DNA of 64,000 bases from an uncultured Pelagibacteraceae bacterium (GCA_902569785.1 CACFVO010000003.1:1-64000); one strand, 5' to 3'. Shown: positions 18,379-29,108, counted from the first letter of the stretch. Numbers and translations are program-made. Notes: a model not told the origin generated them from the letters alone.

Positions 18379-18693
18379 TTAAAAACAATTTTTACTAGTA
18401 AAACCTATCACTATATTGTTTTGATTTATTTCAAATTTTCTCTCGCACTTAATTTTGAATTTTTTAGTAATATAAATGTAATTTCTATTTCTAGTTTCTA
18501 AAAACTCTATTTTGTCAGGTTGACCATAAGCAATTTTAAGTTCTGACTCTGGCTTATTTAACCACTTGCTCAACTCTTTTTCCTCTTGAATTGTTTTTTC
18601 ATCTATTTTTTTGTAAACAGATTGACAGGCGTTAAGAAGCATAAATGAACTAAATATTATAAAAAAAAATTTAATTTTGCTCATAATGATCAA
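18379..18693 (-). CDS. Small lipoprotein, 104 aa
   Basis: FFIIFSSFMLLNACQS lipobox. Confidence 0.65.
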   Translation of the reverse strand: MIIMSKIKFFFIIFSSFMLLNACQSVYKKIDEKTIQEEKELSKWLNKPESELKIAYGQPDKIEFLETRNRNYIYITKKFKIKCERKFEINQNNIVIGFTSKNCF

Positions 18694-18821
18694 TTCATTT
18701 TATACCTTAAACTTATAAACAGAAATATTACCTATAGGTTGTAAAATGTGTCAAAACCTAATTTTAAAAGGATTTTTTCATCGAATCGGAGTAATTAGCA
18801 TTAAACGGAGGTTGGATTATT

Positions 18822-20132
18822 ATGATGAATAAATATTTTGAGTACAGAAAGCATAAAACTAATTTTAAAACTGAAGTAATTGCTGGAGTAACTACATTTC
18901 TTACTATGGCGTATATTATGTTTTTAAATCCTTTTATTCTTTCTGGAGAGTTTGCAGGACCAGAAAAAGGTTTCTTTGACTTTGGGGCAGTATTTACTGC
19001 AACGATAGTAGCGACTGCGCTGGCTTGTTTTATAATGGCATTTTACGGTAAGACTTGGCCAATAGGCTTAGCGCCTGGAATGGGAATAAATGCATTTGTT
19101 GCGTTTGGAGTAGTTGGAGGTATGGGATATACGCCTCAAGCAGCTCTTGGTGCAGTCTTAGTTGCAGGTGTATTGTTCTTAATTATATCCTTAACACCAA
19201 TTAGAGCATGGTTAATCAATTCAATTCCAAGAAGTTTAAAACTCGGGATAGGAGCTGGTATTGGATTGTTCTTAGCAATTATAGGGTTGGAGATTATGGG
19301 AGTTGTTGGGGATCATCCAGTAACACTTGTTACTATTGGAGATATTAAAAACCCATTAGTACTTCTAGGATGTCTAGCTTTTGTTGCGATGGTTGTTTTA
19401 GAAAAAATGAAAGTTAAAGGTAACATAATAATAGGTATACTTGTTTTTAGTGTTATAGCTTGGGGAACAGGGTTAGCTAAGTTTAATGGTGTCGTAGGAT
19501 CTATTCCACCAATGACTTATCTTTTTGATTTTGATCTAAAAGCTGCTCTAACAGCAGGAATGTCTACAGTAGTATTTACTTTATTATTTATCGACTTCTT
19601 TGATACAGCTGGAACATTAACTTCAGTAGCAAATGTTGCAGGCAAAGTTGATAGAAATGGAAAAGTTCAAGATATTAATAAAGCAATGCTATCTGATAGT
19701 GTTGGTACTGTTGCTGGAGCGATGATGGGAACTACAACGGTAACAAGTTATGTTGAGTCTGGTGCTGGAGTTAAAGCAGGTGGTAGAACTGGAATGACTT
19801 CTTTAGTTATTGGAGTTCTTTTTTTAGCTTGTTTATTTTTTTCACCATTAGCAACTAGCTTACCAAAAGAGATTGATGGTGCTGCGTTACTATATGTTGC
19901 TGTTCTTTTTGTCAGAAATATAACTGACATTGAGTGGGATGATATAGCAGAATCTGCACCAGCAGTTGTGGCTATGATTACAATGCCGCTCACGTACAGC
20001 ATTAGTAACGGAATCGCTTTAGCGTTTATTGCTTATGCGTTAATCAAATTACTGACTGGAAAGTTCGGAAAAACATCTCCAGCTATTTGGGTTATTGCAG
20101 CAGTAAGTGTATTAAGTTTTTACGTAGCTTAA
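18822..20132 (+). CDS. NCS2 family permease (AzgA/PbuG-like hypoxanthine/guanine transporter)
   Basis: GVTTFLTMAYIMFLNP, PIGLAPGMGINAF, LLFIDFFDTAGTL; convergent with a purine PRTase gene. Confidence 0.92.
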   Translation: MMNKYFEYRKHKTNFKTEVIAGVTTFLTMAYIMFLNPFILSGEFAGPEKGFFDFGAVFTATIVATALACFIMAFYGKTWPIGLAPGMGINAFVAFGVVGGMGYTPQAALGAVLVAGVLFLIISLTPIRAWLINSIPRSLKLGIGAGIGLFLAIIGLEIMGVVGDHPVTLVTIGDIKNPLVLLGCLAFVAMVVLEKMKVKGNIIIGILVFSVIAWGTGLAKFNGVVGSIPPMTYLFDFDLKAALTAGMSTVVFTLLFIDFFDTAGTLTSVANVAGKVDRNGKVQDINKAMLSDSVGTVAGAMMGTTTVTSYVESGAGVKAGGRTGMTSLVIGVLFLACLFFSPLATSLPKEIDGAALLYVAVLFVRNITDIEWDDIAESAPAVVAMITMPLTYSISNGIALAFIAYALIKLLTGKFGKTSPAIWVIAAVSVLSFYVA

Positions 20133-20139
20133 TAAATTC

Positions 20140-20163
20140 AAGGGCCAGCTTATTCTGGCCCTT
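20140..20163. terminator. Bidirectional intrinsic terminator between convergent permease and PRTase genes
   Basis: AAGGGCCAG-CTTATT-CTGGCCCTT perfect 9-bp GC-rich stem. Confidence 0.85.
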
Positions 20164-20686
20164 AATTCTTGTGTTTTTTAATTAAATCTTCAATTCTGAT
20201 CTCTTCGTAACGCTCAAAAGGTTGAACAATCCAAGGATTACTATCTAATTTTTGAGCACAATAGTCCGGTTCAAAAGTGGAGTCTTTCTTTTTCCAAAGC
20301 ACTGCCGTCTTAATTTTTTTAATATTGCCTTTTAATGGAGGATAATTTTTTAACCATTGAATACTTTTATTTAATGTTACGCCAGTATCAGATAAATCAT
20401 CACATAAAAGTATATTGCCCTTCATATCTTGAACGGTTGAGCTCATTTCTCGAGAAAATACCAGTTCTCCCTGTTGGTCTTCAATTCCTTTTCCAGAATA
20501 AGACTCGACAGCTAAATAAGCACACTTCAATTTAAAAATTCTGCTAAGAACATCTATGATAGGTGCTCCACCTCTCATAATTCCTATTAAAATATCAGGT
20601 TGAAATCCACTTTGATAAATTTGAATTGCTAATTTTTCTGTAGTTAGATTATATTCTTTCCAATCTATAATAAGTTTCTCTGCCAT
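20162..20686 (-). CDS. Xanthine/guanine phosphoribosyltransferase family protein
   Basis: PDILIGIMRGGAPIIDVLSR, NILLCDDLSDTGVTL PRPP-binding motif. Confidence 0.85.
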   Translation of the reverse strand: MAEKLIIDWKEYNLTTEKLAIQIYQSGFQPDILIGIMRGGAPIIDVLSRIFKLKCAYLAVESYSGKGIEDQQGELVFSREMSSTVQDMKGNILLCDDLSDTGVTLNKSIQWLKNYPPLKGNIKKIKTAVLWKKKDSTFEPDYCAQKLDSNPWIVQPFERYEEIRIEDLIKKHKN

Positions 20687-20738
20687 AGAAAAAACTAAAA
20701 TATTTTAAAGGAGTTGTAAATGAAATAGTAGAAGGTTT

Positions 20739-21365
20739 TTAATACTGTATAGGTTCATTGTCTATTGATCTCCAAAGATACCAGGTGGCTACTGAACAAT
20801 AAGGGCTAAATTTCTTATGAAGTCTATCTAAAAAACTTTTTGGAGGAAAATATTTCTTATTATAATTATTAGATATAGCTCTTAAAAGACCAATATCCTG
20901 TAGAGGCCAAATATTTGATCTATTAAAGGTAAATAATAAAATCATTTCAGCTGACCATCTTCCTATTTGTCTTAGTTCAGATAAATACAAAATTGCTTCT
21001 TCATCGTTCATTTTTTTAATTAAATGAGGCTTAAATTCATTATTGATTATTTTTTTTGCTAAATCTTTAATACCCTTTACTTTTTGCCTACTCAAACCAC
21101 ATCTTTTTAATGTATGAGTCGATAATTTATTTACATTTTTAGCATTAATTTTTCCTTTGCAACTTTTTTCAAATTTAGAAAAGACGGATTTAGCTGCTGC
21201 AACGCTTATTTGTTGACCAATTATACTTTTACAAAGCGAAAAAAAAACATCATTCCTTGTTACCAAAGACTCATCTTTATAATTATTAATTAATTTCCTC
21301 ATTACCTTATCTTTTTTTGATAAAATTTTTTTAGCTCTGTTCCAATATTTTGGTTTATTACTCAT
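20739..21365 (-). CDS. DNA-3-methyladenine glycosylase II family (HhH-GPD)
   Basis: SLCKSIIGQQISVAAAKSVFSKF, LRQIGRWSAEMILLFTFNRSNIWPLQDIGL. Confidence 0.88.
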   Translation of the reverse strand: MSNKPKYWNRAKKILSKKDKVMRKLINNYKDESLVTRNDVFFSLCKSIIGQQISVAAAKSVFSKFEKSCKGKINAKNVNKLSTHTLKRCGLSRQKVKGIKDLAKKIINNEFKPHLIKKMNDEEAILYLSELRQIGRWSAEMILLFTFNRSNIWPLQDIGLLRAISNNYNKKYFPPKSFLDRLHKKFSPYCSVATWYLWRSIDNEPIQY

Positions 21366-22243
21366 GACCTAGGAGTAATAATTTGTTTTTTTAATTGAGA
21401 CTCTCTAATAAAAATAATCAAAGAACTTAAAATAACTAGCATCGCACCAGTTAAGGTTAAAACTTTGGGAATTTCATTCCATATTAAAAAACCGAAGACT
21501 ATTGCAAAAACTAGACTGAGGTACTTTATTGGCGTAACAAGTGATGCTTCGGCCAACCTATAGCTTTGGGTTAACATTAAATTCGCAATACTCCCACAAA
21601 GAGCCATAATGACAAATATTAAAAAATCTATTTTAGTTGGCATAACCCATTCAACAAAAAATATAGAAACTAAACCCAAGATAGTACATAACAAAGTAAA
21701 ATAAAATGCTATAGTATAATTGGCTTCAGTTTTAGAAAGAGATCTCACACTAATCGCTACACAAGCAAAAAAAATACAAAAAATGATTGGAGAAATATAA
21801 TAATAATTTACATCAACGAATGCTGGCTGAACGATTAATAACATTCCTATAAATCCAAGGAACACAGCAAACCATCTTTTAATTCCAACTTTTTCAGATA
21901 AAAAGAAAATTGAAGCTATAGTTACGAATATAGGTCCAGCAAAAGTTAGCGAAACGACATCGGCTAATGGTAATTCTCTTAAACCAAAAAATAATGCGAT
22001 GATTGCTAAAGCACCAGCAATTGCTCTAAACGCATGAAGTCCGGGACGAGACGTTTTATAAAAGGTTAAAAGTTTATCTCTTGGAATAATAAAAAATATT
22101 GGAATAAAGCCAATAAAAAATCTAAAAAATAAAACCTGTCCTACTGGGTAATAATCTAGCCATTTAACGCAGATATCCATGATAGAAAAGCAAATCACAC
22201 TTCCGACCATGTACAATACGCCTATTTGATTTTGTGTTAACAA
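21362..22243 (-). CDS. DMT/EamA family transporter
   Basis: Ten hydrophobic segments, two EamA repeats (FRFFIGFIPI..., LAEASLVTPIKYLSLVFAIVFGFLIWNE). Confidence 0.88.
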   Translation of the reverse strand: MLTQNQIGVLYMVGSVICFSIMDICVKWLDYYPVGQVLFFRFFIGFIPIFFIIPRDKLLTFYKTSRPGLHAFRAIAGALAIIALFFGLRELPLADVVSLTFAGPIFVTIASIFFLSEKVGIKRWFAVFLGFIGMLLIVQPAFVDVNYYYISPIIFCIFFACVAISVRSLSKTEANYTIAFYFTLLCTILGLVSIFFVEWVMPTKIDFLIFVIMALCGSIANLMLTQSYRLAEASLVTPIKYLSLVFAIVFGFLIWNEIPKVLTLTGAMLVILSSLIIFIRESQLKKQIITPRS

Positions 22244-22281
22244 TTTAATATCCTCATTAATTCTAACATATTAAATAACTT

Positions 22282-22731
22282 ATGAAGAAATGTACACTTG
22301 GACTTGGCTGTTTTTGGAAACCTGAGGAAAACTTTAAAAACAAACCTGGAATTATTAAAACAGAAGTAGGTTATGCAGGAGGAATAAATCCCAAAGTTAC
22401 TTATGAAGAAGTATGTAGAGGTAACACTGGACACGTAGAGGTAGTTCAACTTTCATTTGATGAAAAAATAATTTCTTTTAGAAAAATATTAGATCTTTTT
22501 TTTAAAATGCATGATCCCACTCAAAAAGATATGCAATTTCCTGATGTTGGAACTCAATATAGAAGTGAGATATTTTATGAAAATGACGAACAAAAAAAAG
22601 AGGCTGAGGAAGTTTTGAACGAAAAAAATAAAGAATTTAACGGAAAAATTCAAACCAATATTTCAAAAATTAAAAATTATTGTAAAGCAGAACAATATCA
22701 TCAAAAATATATAGAAAAAAACAAACGATGA
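22282..22731 (+). CDS. msrA: Peptide-methionine (S)-S-oxide reductase
   Basis: LGLGCFWKPEENF, VGYAGG, GNTGHVEVVQLSFDE, HDPTQKDMQFPDVGTQYRSEIF, EQYHQKY. Confidence 0.92.
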   Translation: MKKCTLGLGCFWKPEENFKNKPGIIKTEVGYAGGINPKVTYEEVCRGNTGHVEVVQLSFDEKIISFRKILDLFFKMHDPTQKDMQFPDVGTQYRSEIFYENDEQKKEAEEVLNEKNKEFNGKIQTNISKIKNYCKAEQYHQKYIEKNKR

Positions 22732-23540
22732 AAAATTTAGTCTCTACAGATTGGCTTGAAAAAAATTTAGATAATGTAAGAATATTTGATGGAAGTTGGC
22801 ATTTGCCCAGTTCTAAGCGAAATGCTTTAAATGAATTTCAATTAGCTCATATTAAAAACTCAAATTTTTTTGACATAGACAAATATTCTAATCAGGAGTC
22901 TAATTTACCCCACATGTTGCCCAAAAAAGATCATTGGGAAGAAATAATGTCGAATTTAGGAGTCAAAAACTCTGATCATATTGTCATTTATGATAATTCT
23001 GATGTTATTAGCTCATGCCGTGTCTGGTATACTTTTTTATATTTTAATCATGATCCAAATTTAGTTTCTGTCTTAGATGGAGGTTTTAAAAAATGGTTAA
23101 AAGAAAAAAAAGAAACTACAAGAAATATTAAAAAGTTTAAAAACAGTTCTTATTCAGCTAATGAAAATACTTCATTAGTATTAAATAAAAATCAGGTAAT
23201 TGCTAATATCGAAAATAATTCTTTTGAACTTATAGATGCAAGAAGTAAAAATAGATTTTTAGGACTTCAGCCAGAACCAAGAGAAGGGCTTAAAAGCGGA
23301 AATATTAAAGGTTCCAAAAATATTCCTTTCACTGAATTAATTAATAGCGATAATACTTTTAAAAATAAAAAAGAATTAATAGATATATTTCAAAAAAATA
23401 AAGTTGATCCAAATAAAAAAGTTGCTTTTACGTGCGGATCAGGATTAACGGCATGTATTTTGGGGTTAACTAATTCTATCATAAGTGATAGAAAACCCGT
23501 TGTCTATGATGGTTCTTGGTCAGAATACGGAATTAAATAA
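22728..23540 (+). CDS. sseA: 3-mercaptopyruvate/thiosulfate sulfurtransferase
   Basis: Tandem rhodanese domains; active-site CGSGLTACILGL. Confidence 0.92.
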   Translation: MKNLVSTDWLEKNLDNVRIFDGSWHLPSSKRNALNEFQLAHIKNSNFFDIDKYSNQESNLPHMLPKKDHWEEIMSNLGVKNSDHIVIYDNSDVISSCRVWYTFLYFNHDPNLVSVLDGGFKKWLKEKKETTRNIKKFKNSSYSANENTSLVLNKNQVIANIENNSFELIDARSKNRFLGLQPEPREGLKSGNIKGSKNIPFTELINSDNTFKNKKELIDIFQKNKVDPNKKVAFTCGSGLTACILGLTNSIISDRKPVVYDGSWSEYGIK

Positions 23541-23543
23541 AAA

Positions 23544-24410
23544 ATGAAAAAAGCTTCAAAGTTAAAAACATTTTTAATAATTTTTTTTATAGCAATTTTT
23601 GCCATAATAATTGCAAGACATTTTATTGGGTTACATTTTAAAAAGAAATTTAGTGCAAGACCAGCGCCTGGAGTAATTGTTAGCAAAGTAGAAAAATCAC
23701 TATTTTATAAAAGCATAGAAACATTTGGAACAGCGATTGCTCAAAACTCAAAGGTTTACAGAGTCCAGAAAGATCAAATAGTTGGAAATTTAAATATTGA
23801 AAACCGATTTGTAAAAAAAGGAGAAATAATAATCGCCTTGAAAGATAATAAAAATATTGTTGCTGATTTCGATGGCAAGATTGGAAAAAGAGAAATTGCT
23901 CAAGGTGTCCTAGGGTCAAATAGTTTAATTGTAACGCTTGATGATTTAAAAAAGATTATAATAGATATTAAAATTCCAGAAAATTATGTTGGTGTTTTAA
24001 AACCTGGTTTAAAGGCAGAAATAAAAAATTCGGCATTTAATAAAACCTTTACAGGAAAAGTAGAGTCTATTAGTTCAAGAATAGATCCATCTACCAGATC
24101 GATCTTGGCAAGAATTATTGCCGACAATTCAAATTTTAAAATAATACCCGGACAGTTAATGACTGTTAAAGTAATTTACGATGAAATAAATCAGATTGGT
24201 GTTCCAGAAAGTGCTGTAACTATTCAAGGTAATACAGCCTTCGTTTATATTGTAAATTCTGACACGGTTGAAAAGAAAAATATTAAAATGGGTAAAAGAA
24301 ACTTTGGAAAAGTGTCTATTCTTTCTGGTTTAAATGAAGGCGATATAGTTATTAGCGAAGGTGTTTCTAAAGTTAGAAATAAAGCTAAAGTTAAAATTAT
24401 AAATCCATAA
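23544..24410 (+). CDS. RND efflux periplasmic adaptor (MFP) subunit
   Basis: Membrane anchor, lipoyl/barrel regions, GVPESAVTIQGNTAFVYIV, GLNEGDIVISEGVSKVR; directly before the RND permease. Confidence 0.9.
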   Translation: MKKASKLKTFLIIFFIAIFAIIIARHFIGLHFKKKFSARPAPGVIVSKVEKSLFYKSIETFGTAIAQNSKVYRVQKDQIVGNLNIENRFVKKGEIIIALKDNKNIVADFDGKIGKREIAQGVLGSNSLIVTLDDLKKIIIDIKIPENYVGVLKPGLKAEIKNSAFNKTFTGKVESISSRIDPSTRSILARIIADNSNFKIIPGQLMTVKVIYDEINQIGVPESAVTIQGNTAFVYIVNSDTVEKKNIKMGKRNFGKVSILSGLNEGDIVISEGVSKVRNKAKVKIINP

Positions 24411-24417
24411 AATAAAT

Positions 24418-27400
24418 ATGTTTTTAACAGACCTATCAATTAAAAGACCAGTTGTGGCCTCTGTAATGAGTTTAATACTCGTTATTTTTGGACTCGTAAC
24501 TTTTCAGGAAATACCCACCGATGAATTACCCGATGTTCAACCTCCTGTAGTTACAATCCAAACTGAATATAGAGGAGCATCAGCTGAAATTGTGGATACA
24601 CAAATAACACAAAAGATAGAAGATTTTGTAGCTGGGACACCTGGTTTAGAAACAGTTGACTCATTTAGTGAAGATGAAAGTTCAAGAATAACTCTTACAT
24701 TTGAGACTGATCTAGATCTTGACGATGTTGCAAATGACGTGAGAAGTTCGGTCTCAAGGGTAGTGGATAATTTACCTGATGGAGCAGGACAGCCAGAAAT
24801 ATTTAAACAGAGTGCAGGAATGAGAACTACTATGTGGCTCTCCTTTAACTCAGAAATAATGACAGATTTGGAGTTAACTGATTATGCTGACAGGTATTTA
24901 ACTGACGTTTTTTCTACTGTTAAAGGTGTAGGTAGAGTGCGTTTAGGAGGAGAAAGAGAACTTTCTTTAAGAGTTTGGTTGGATCCTATAGCTTTAGCCG
25001 CAAGAGACTTAACTACACAAGAAGTAGAGCAGGTCTTAAAAAAAGAAAATGTAGAATTTCCTGCTGGAAGAATTGAATCTAAAGATATAGATCTAACTAT
25101 TAAATTAGATAAAGCTTATAAAAATTTAGAAAATTATAAAAAATTACCTCTTAAAAGGGCTAATGATGGATCAATCATTACTCTTGATGATGTTGCTCGA
25201 GTAGAATTGGGTGCTGAGTCCACTAGAACCTTATTCAAAGGCAATGGTAAACAAGTTGTTGGAATTGGGATCTATCAACAATCTGATGCAAATACCATTG
25301 CTGTAGCGAATGGTATTAAGAAAAAAATTGAAGAAATAAAACCAACTTTGCCACCAGATACAACGCTTGAAGTTTCGTTTGATAGAAGTAATTATATTAA
25401 AGCTGCTATTTATGAGGTGTATAAAACTTTGATTATAGCTTTAATTTTAGTAACGATAATAATTTATTTATTCTTAGGAAATATAAGGGCCCTAGTTGTT
25501 CCATTAATTGCCTTGCCCGTTTCTTTGATCTCAACTTTTTTATCTATTTATATATTTGGTTTTTCCATAAATCTCTTTACTCTTATGGCCCTAGTCTTGG
25601 CTATTGGAATTGTAGTAGACGATGCAATTGTGATGCTAGAAAACATTGTCAGAAGAATAGAGTTAGGCGATAGTCCTCTAGTGGCTGCTTATAAAGGTGC
25701 AAAACAAGTGTCTTTTGCAATTATAGCTACAACAGTAGTTCTGGTGGCTGTATTTATTCCTCTAATCTTTATCAAAGGTATAACGGGTGTTTTATTTACC
25801 CAAACTGCAGTGACTCTTGCCTCTGCAGTAGTAATTTCTAGTTTTGTAGCTCTTTCTTTAAGCCCTATGCTTGGAAGTAAGTTTTTAAGAAAAAATATGA
25901 ACAAATCAAAAATTGTAATAAGATTTGAAAAATTTTTAAAAGATTTAACATATTTTTATAAATTATCTCTTCTAGGTTGGATAAAAAAAAAGAAGATAAT
26001 TACATCCTTTTTAGTTGGTACGCTTGCGTTGACTATTTTCTTATTTAATTTTGCTCCAAAAGAATTGATAGCACCAGAGGATCGTGGAGCTTTCTTTGTA
26101 ATTGTTAAAGCCCCTCAAGGTTCAGGTTTTAATTTTACAAAGACTAAAGCAGAAGAAATTGAAAAACTTTTATTACCTAACGTAGGAAAAGGCGAATATA
26201 GAAAACTTATAATGAGGGTTCCAGGATTTGGAAGATCGGCAAAACAAGTTAATAGTGGTTTTATTATTGTCCTTTTAGAGCCTTGGTCAAAAAGAGATCG
26301 TCATGGAGTTAAAATCATGAGGGAGTCTTTTGGAAAAATAGGAAGAGTTCCTGGCGTGCTCGCATTTCCTATAATGCCCCAAGGAATTCGAACTGGAGGA
26401 GTCGAAAGTCCAGTTCAATTTGTTATATTAGGCAATACTTATGATCAACTAATTAAGTGGAAAGAGATCATAAAAAAAGAAGCAAGAAAAAATCCTGGGC
26501 TTGTATCAATACAGGATGACTTTGACCTGAACAAACCTCAACTGAATGTTCAAATTAATCAAAAAAAAGCAGCTGATCTAGGGGTATCTACAGAAGATAT
26601 AGGAAGAACAATAGAAACTATTTTTGGTTCAAAAAAAGTTACTAATTTTACTCAAGATGGAAAAGAATATTCAATTATTCTTCAAGGAGATATCAAAGAT
26701 AGACAGGAGCCTGATAGTATCAGTAAGGTATTTGTTAGATCAAAAAATAATGGAAAACTTGTTTCTATTTCTAATTTAGTTGAATACTATGAAGAAGGCC
26801 AATCACCTTTTTTAGCAAGATATAATAGACAAAAAGCAGTTACTATTTCAGCAAGACTTGTTGGGGACTATTCATTAGATGAAGCATTAAAATTTTTGGT
26901 TAATGTTGTAGAAGAAAATATTCCTCAAGCTAAAATTGCTTATAAAGGAGAGAGCGAAGAATATAAAAAAACAAATACTGAATTATATATTATTTTTGCT
27001 TTAGCCCTAATTACTGCCTATCTTGCTATGTGTGCTCAATTTGAAAGCTGGAAACATCCGCTTACAATTATGTTAACCGTTCCTATGGCCATCCTAGGAG
27101 GATTGCTTGGTCTTTTAGTGGTTGGGTCTTCCTTGAACGTTTATAGTCAAATTGCATTAATAATACTGATAGGATTATCTGCCAAAAATGGAATTTTAAT
27201 TGTTGAATTTGCAAACCAATTAAGAAAAGAGGGAAAAAATTTAGAAGTTGCTGTTTTTGAAGCAGCTGCTATTAGGTTGAGACCAATTTTAATGACAAGT
27301 TTATCTACCATTATAGGTGTGTTGCCATTAATCATAAGCTTTGGACCTGGTGCTGCGAGTAGACTTACAGTGGGAATTACAATATTTGCTGGAATGATTT

Positions 27401-27513
27401 TTTCTACTTTTTTTACTCTTTATGTAATACCTACCATCTATACAGTGATAGGGAAAAACACCAAAAGAATTGATGCTGTTGAGATTGAGTTGAATAAACA
27501 ACTTAAAAAATAA
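24418..27513 (+). CDS. RND efflux transporter permease
   Basis: SIKRPVVASVMSLILVIFG, LALVLAIGIVVDDAIVMLENI, LTVPMAILGGLLGLL; 1031 aa. Confidence 0.95.
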   Translation: MFLTDLSIKRPVVASVMSLILVIFGLVTFQEIPTDELPDVQPPVVTIQTEYRGASAEIVDTQITQKIEDFVAGTPGLETVDSFSEDESSRITLTFETDLDLDDVANDVRSSVSRVVDNLPDGAGQPEIFKQSAGMRTTMWLSFNSEIMTDLELTDYADRYLTDVFSTVKGVGRVRLGGERELSLRVWLDPIALAARDLTTQEVEQVLKKENVEFPAGRIESKDIDLTIKLDKAYKNLENYKKLPLKRANDGSIITLDDVARVELGAESTRTLFKGNGKQVVGIGIYQQSDANTIAVANGIKKKIEEIKPTLPPDTTLEVSFDRSNYIKAAIYEVYKTLIIALILVTIIIYLFLGNIRALVVPLIALPVSLISTFLSIYIFGFSINLFTLMALVLAIGIVVDDAIVMLENIVRRIELGDSPLVAAYKGAKQVSFAIIATTVVLVAVFIPLIFIKGITGVLFTQTAVTLASAVVISSFVALSLSPMLGSKFLRKNMNKSKIVIRFEKFLKDLTYFYKLSLLGWIKKKKIITSFLVGTLALTIFLFNFAPKELIAPEDRGAFFVIVKAPQGSGFNFTKTKAEEIEKLLLPNVGKGEYRKLIMRVPGFGRSAKQVNSGFIIVLLEPWSKRDRHGVKIMRESFGKIGRVPGVLAFPIMPQGIRTGGVESPVQFVILGNTYDQLIKWKEIIKKEARKNPGLVSIQDDFDLNKPQLNVQINQKKAADLGVSTEDIGRTIETIFGSKKVTNFTQDGKEYSIILQGDIKDRQEPDSISKVFVRSKNNGKLVSISNLVEYYEEGQSPFLARYNRQKAVTISARLVGDYSLDEALKFLVNVVEENIPQAKIAYKGESEEYKKTNTELYIIFALALITAYLAMCAQFESWKHPLTIMLTVPMAILGGLLGLLVVGSSLNVYSQIALIILIGLSAKNGILIVEFANQLRKEGKNLEVAVFEAAAIRLRPILMTSLSTIIGVLPLIISFGPGAASRLTVGITIFAGMIFSTFFTLYVIPTIYTVIGKNTKRIDAVEIELNKQLKK

Positions 27514-28102
27514 TAAATTTATTTTTATCTAGATTTTTTTTACAGAGTGTAAGTTGTTTTCTGTATTTACTTGCCATATCTCTTACTGACTTAGCATAAA
27601 TTATAGCTTTTTTATCTTTTGAATAATTTTTATAATCTCCCCAGCCTTTATAATAAGCTAGATATTGTCTGTAGGCATCTTTCTTAGAGATTTTTAATAT
27701 CTTAGAAGTTTTATTTATATACCAGCCTATAAAATCAACTGAGTCTTTGAAACGAGCACGCGTTGCTAATGGGTTGTCAGTTTCTCTCTTATATTGTTCC
27801 CAAGTACCTTTTACTGCCTGAGAATAACCAAAAGAACTAGATGGTCTTTTAAAAGGAATAACTTTAAATAATTTTCTCCTAGGAGGTTTAGCTAACCAAT
27901 TAAAGTCACTCTCTTTTTTTACAAAAGCAAGCTGTAAATGTATAGGCGCTCCCCATTTTTCATATGAAGCTCTAGCATGTTTGTACCAAAGATATCTTTC
28001 TTCAAAGATCGCACAACTATTTTGAGTATTTTTTGGAATAGAAGAACAGGCAGTAACAAAGAATAATAAAATTAATAAATAAAAATTTGTTTTACGAATC
28101 AC
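27503..28102 (-). CDS. Lytic transglycosylase-like (SLT-domain) lipoprotein
   Basis: Lipobox FVTACSS; HLQLAFVKKESDFNW, SSFGYSQAVKGTWEQYKRET, YLAYYKGWGDY. Confidence 0.8.
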   Translation of the reverse strand: MIRKTNFYLLILLFFVTACSSIPKNTQNSCAIFEERYLWYKHARASYEKWGAPIHLQLAFVKKESDFNWLAKPPRRKLFKVIPFKRPSSSFGYSQAVKGTWEQYKRETDNPLATRARFKDSVDFIGWYINKTSKILKISKKDAYRQYLAYYKGWGDYKNYSKDKKAIIYAKSVRDMASKYRKQLTLCKKNLDKNKFIIF

Positions 28103-28116
28103 TTAATGATTATAGA

Positions 28117-28665
28117 TCATTTATATTTTCTTCTCCAATCCCAAGGCATATCAAATTCTCCCTGCCAAATTCCTAACTCTCTTTTTTTTGCCTGATTTTC
28201 AAATTCTACATATTTTTTAGAATATTTTTTATAAGCTACTGCATGTCCAAAAAACACCATCACAGAATTAAGAATAATTCGAGATCCTTCTACATTATCT
28301 GGAGTACTACAAATTGCTATAGGTCTGCCATAAATATCCAGATCCTTCCAATAACAGGTAACTCTTTTACTCATTGATGGAATTAGTTTTTTTGTTGTTA
28401 ACTTTTTTAAAAACTCAGTTGAGGTGTGTCCACAATTATAAGCACGACGATAATTATTTTTACAAATTTGATTTTTTTCAGGTGCATCAATACCAAATAA
28501 TCTAATTCTTATGTTATTTATTATAAGAGTATCTCCATCGACAATTTTTGCTTCTCCTTGAACATAAGAAGGCCACTCATTGCCAAAATTTGATGGTTCT
28601 TTTGAATAGACGTTATTTAATAATAAAAATAATGATGAAAATAAAATCAAATTTATCTTTTTCAT
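28117..28665 (-). CDS. Thermonuclease (SNase) family secreted nuclease
   Basis: AKIVDGDTLIINNIRIRLFGIDAPEKNQICK; signal peptide. Confidence 0.9.
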   Translation of the reverse strand: MKKINLILFSSLFLLLNNVYSKEPSNFGNEWPSYVQGEAKIVDGDTLIINNIRIRLFGIDAPEKNQICKNNYRRAYNCGHTSTEFLKKLTTKKLIPSMSKRVTCYWKDLDIYGRPIAICSTPDNVEGSRIILNSVMVFFGHAVAYKKYSKKYVEFENQAKKRELGIWQGEFDMPWDWRRKYK

Positions 28666-29108
28666 AAAATTTTTTTATATTTTTTATAAAATATGATTAT
28701 AAATATTGCTAGTAAAGTTCCAAGCAAATTGCCAAAAAGATCTAAAAATTCAAAAGATCTATTTGGTATAAAATAATGAGATAATTCTAAAATTATTGAT
28801 AAGGATATTAAAAAAATTAAAATTTGATTGAAACTTTTATCTCTCATGTAACTAATTGAACCAAGTATCGATAAATAGAAAAAAGCTAATGCATGATTAA
28901 TAGATGTTCCAATGGGATTTGGAATAAGATCTGGTTGTTTTCCAAAATCTCCATATAACAAATATCCTATAAGACTACCTGGGAATAAATATATAATGAG
29001 CAAGACTATTAAAGAGAAATAGTAAAGATACTTAATCATCTTTAAGACATTATTTTCCATTATAAGTTTAATATTACATAATATCTGATATTTATCTATT
29101 ATGAGCAA
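28662..29108 (-). CDS. VanZ-like small membrane protein (true start probably internal)
   Basis: Four hydrophobic segments; INHALAFFYLS, ELSHYFIPNRSFEFLDLFGNLLGTLL. Confidence 0.7.
   Translation of the reverse strand: MLIIDKYQILCNIKLIMENNVLKMIKYLYYFSLIVLLIIYLFPGSLIGYLLYGDFGKQPDLIPNPIGTSINHALAFFYLSILGSISYMRDKSFNQILIFLISLSIILELSHYFIPNRSFEFLDLFGNLLGTLLAIFIIIFYKKYKKIL

Noticed and set aside
24418-27513. RND pump as a novel system
   Set aside because: Standard MFP-permease pair; missing outer-membrane factor is common because TolC-like proteins are often encoded elsewhere.
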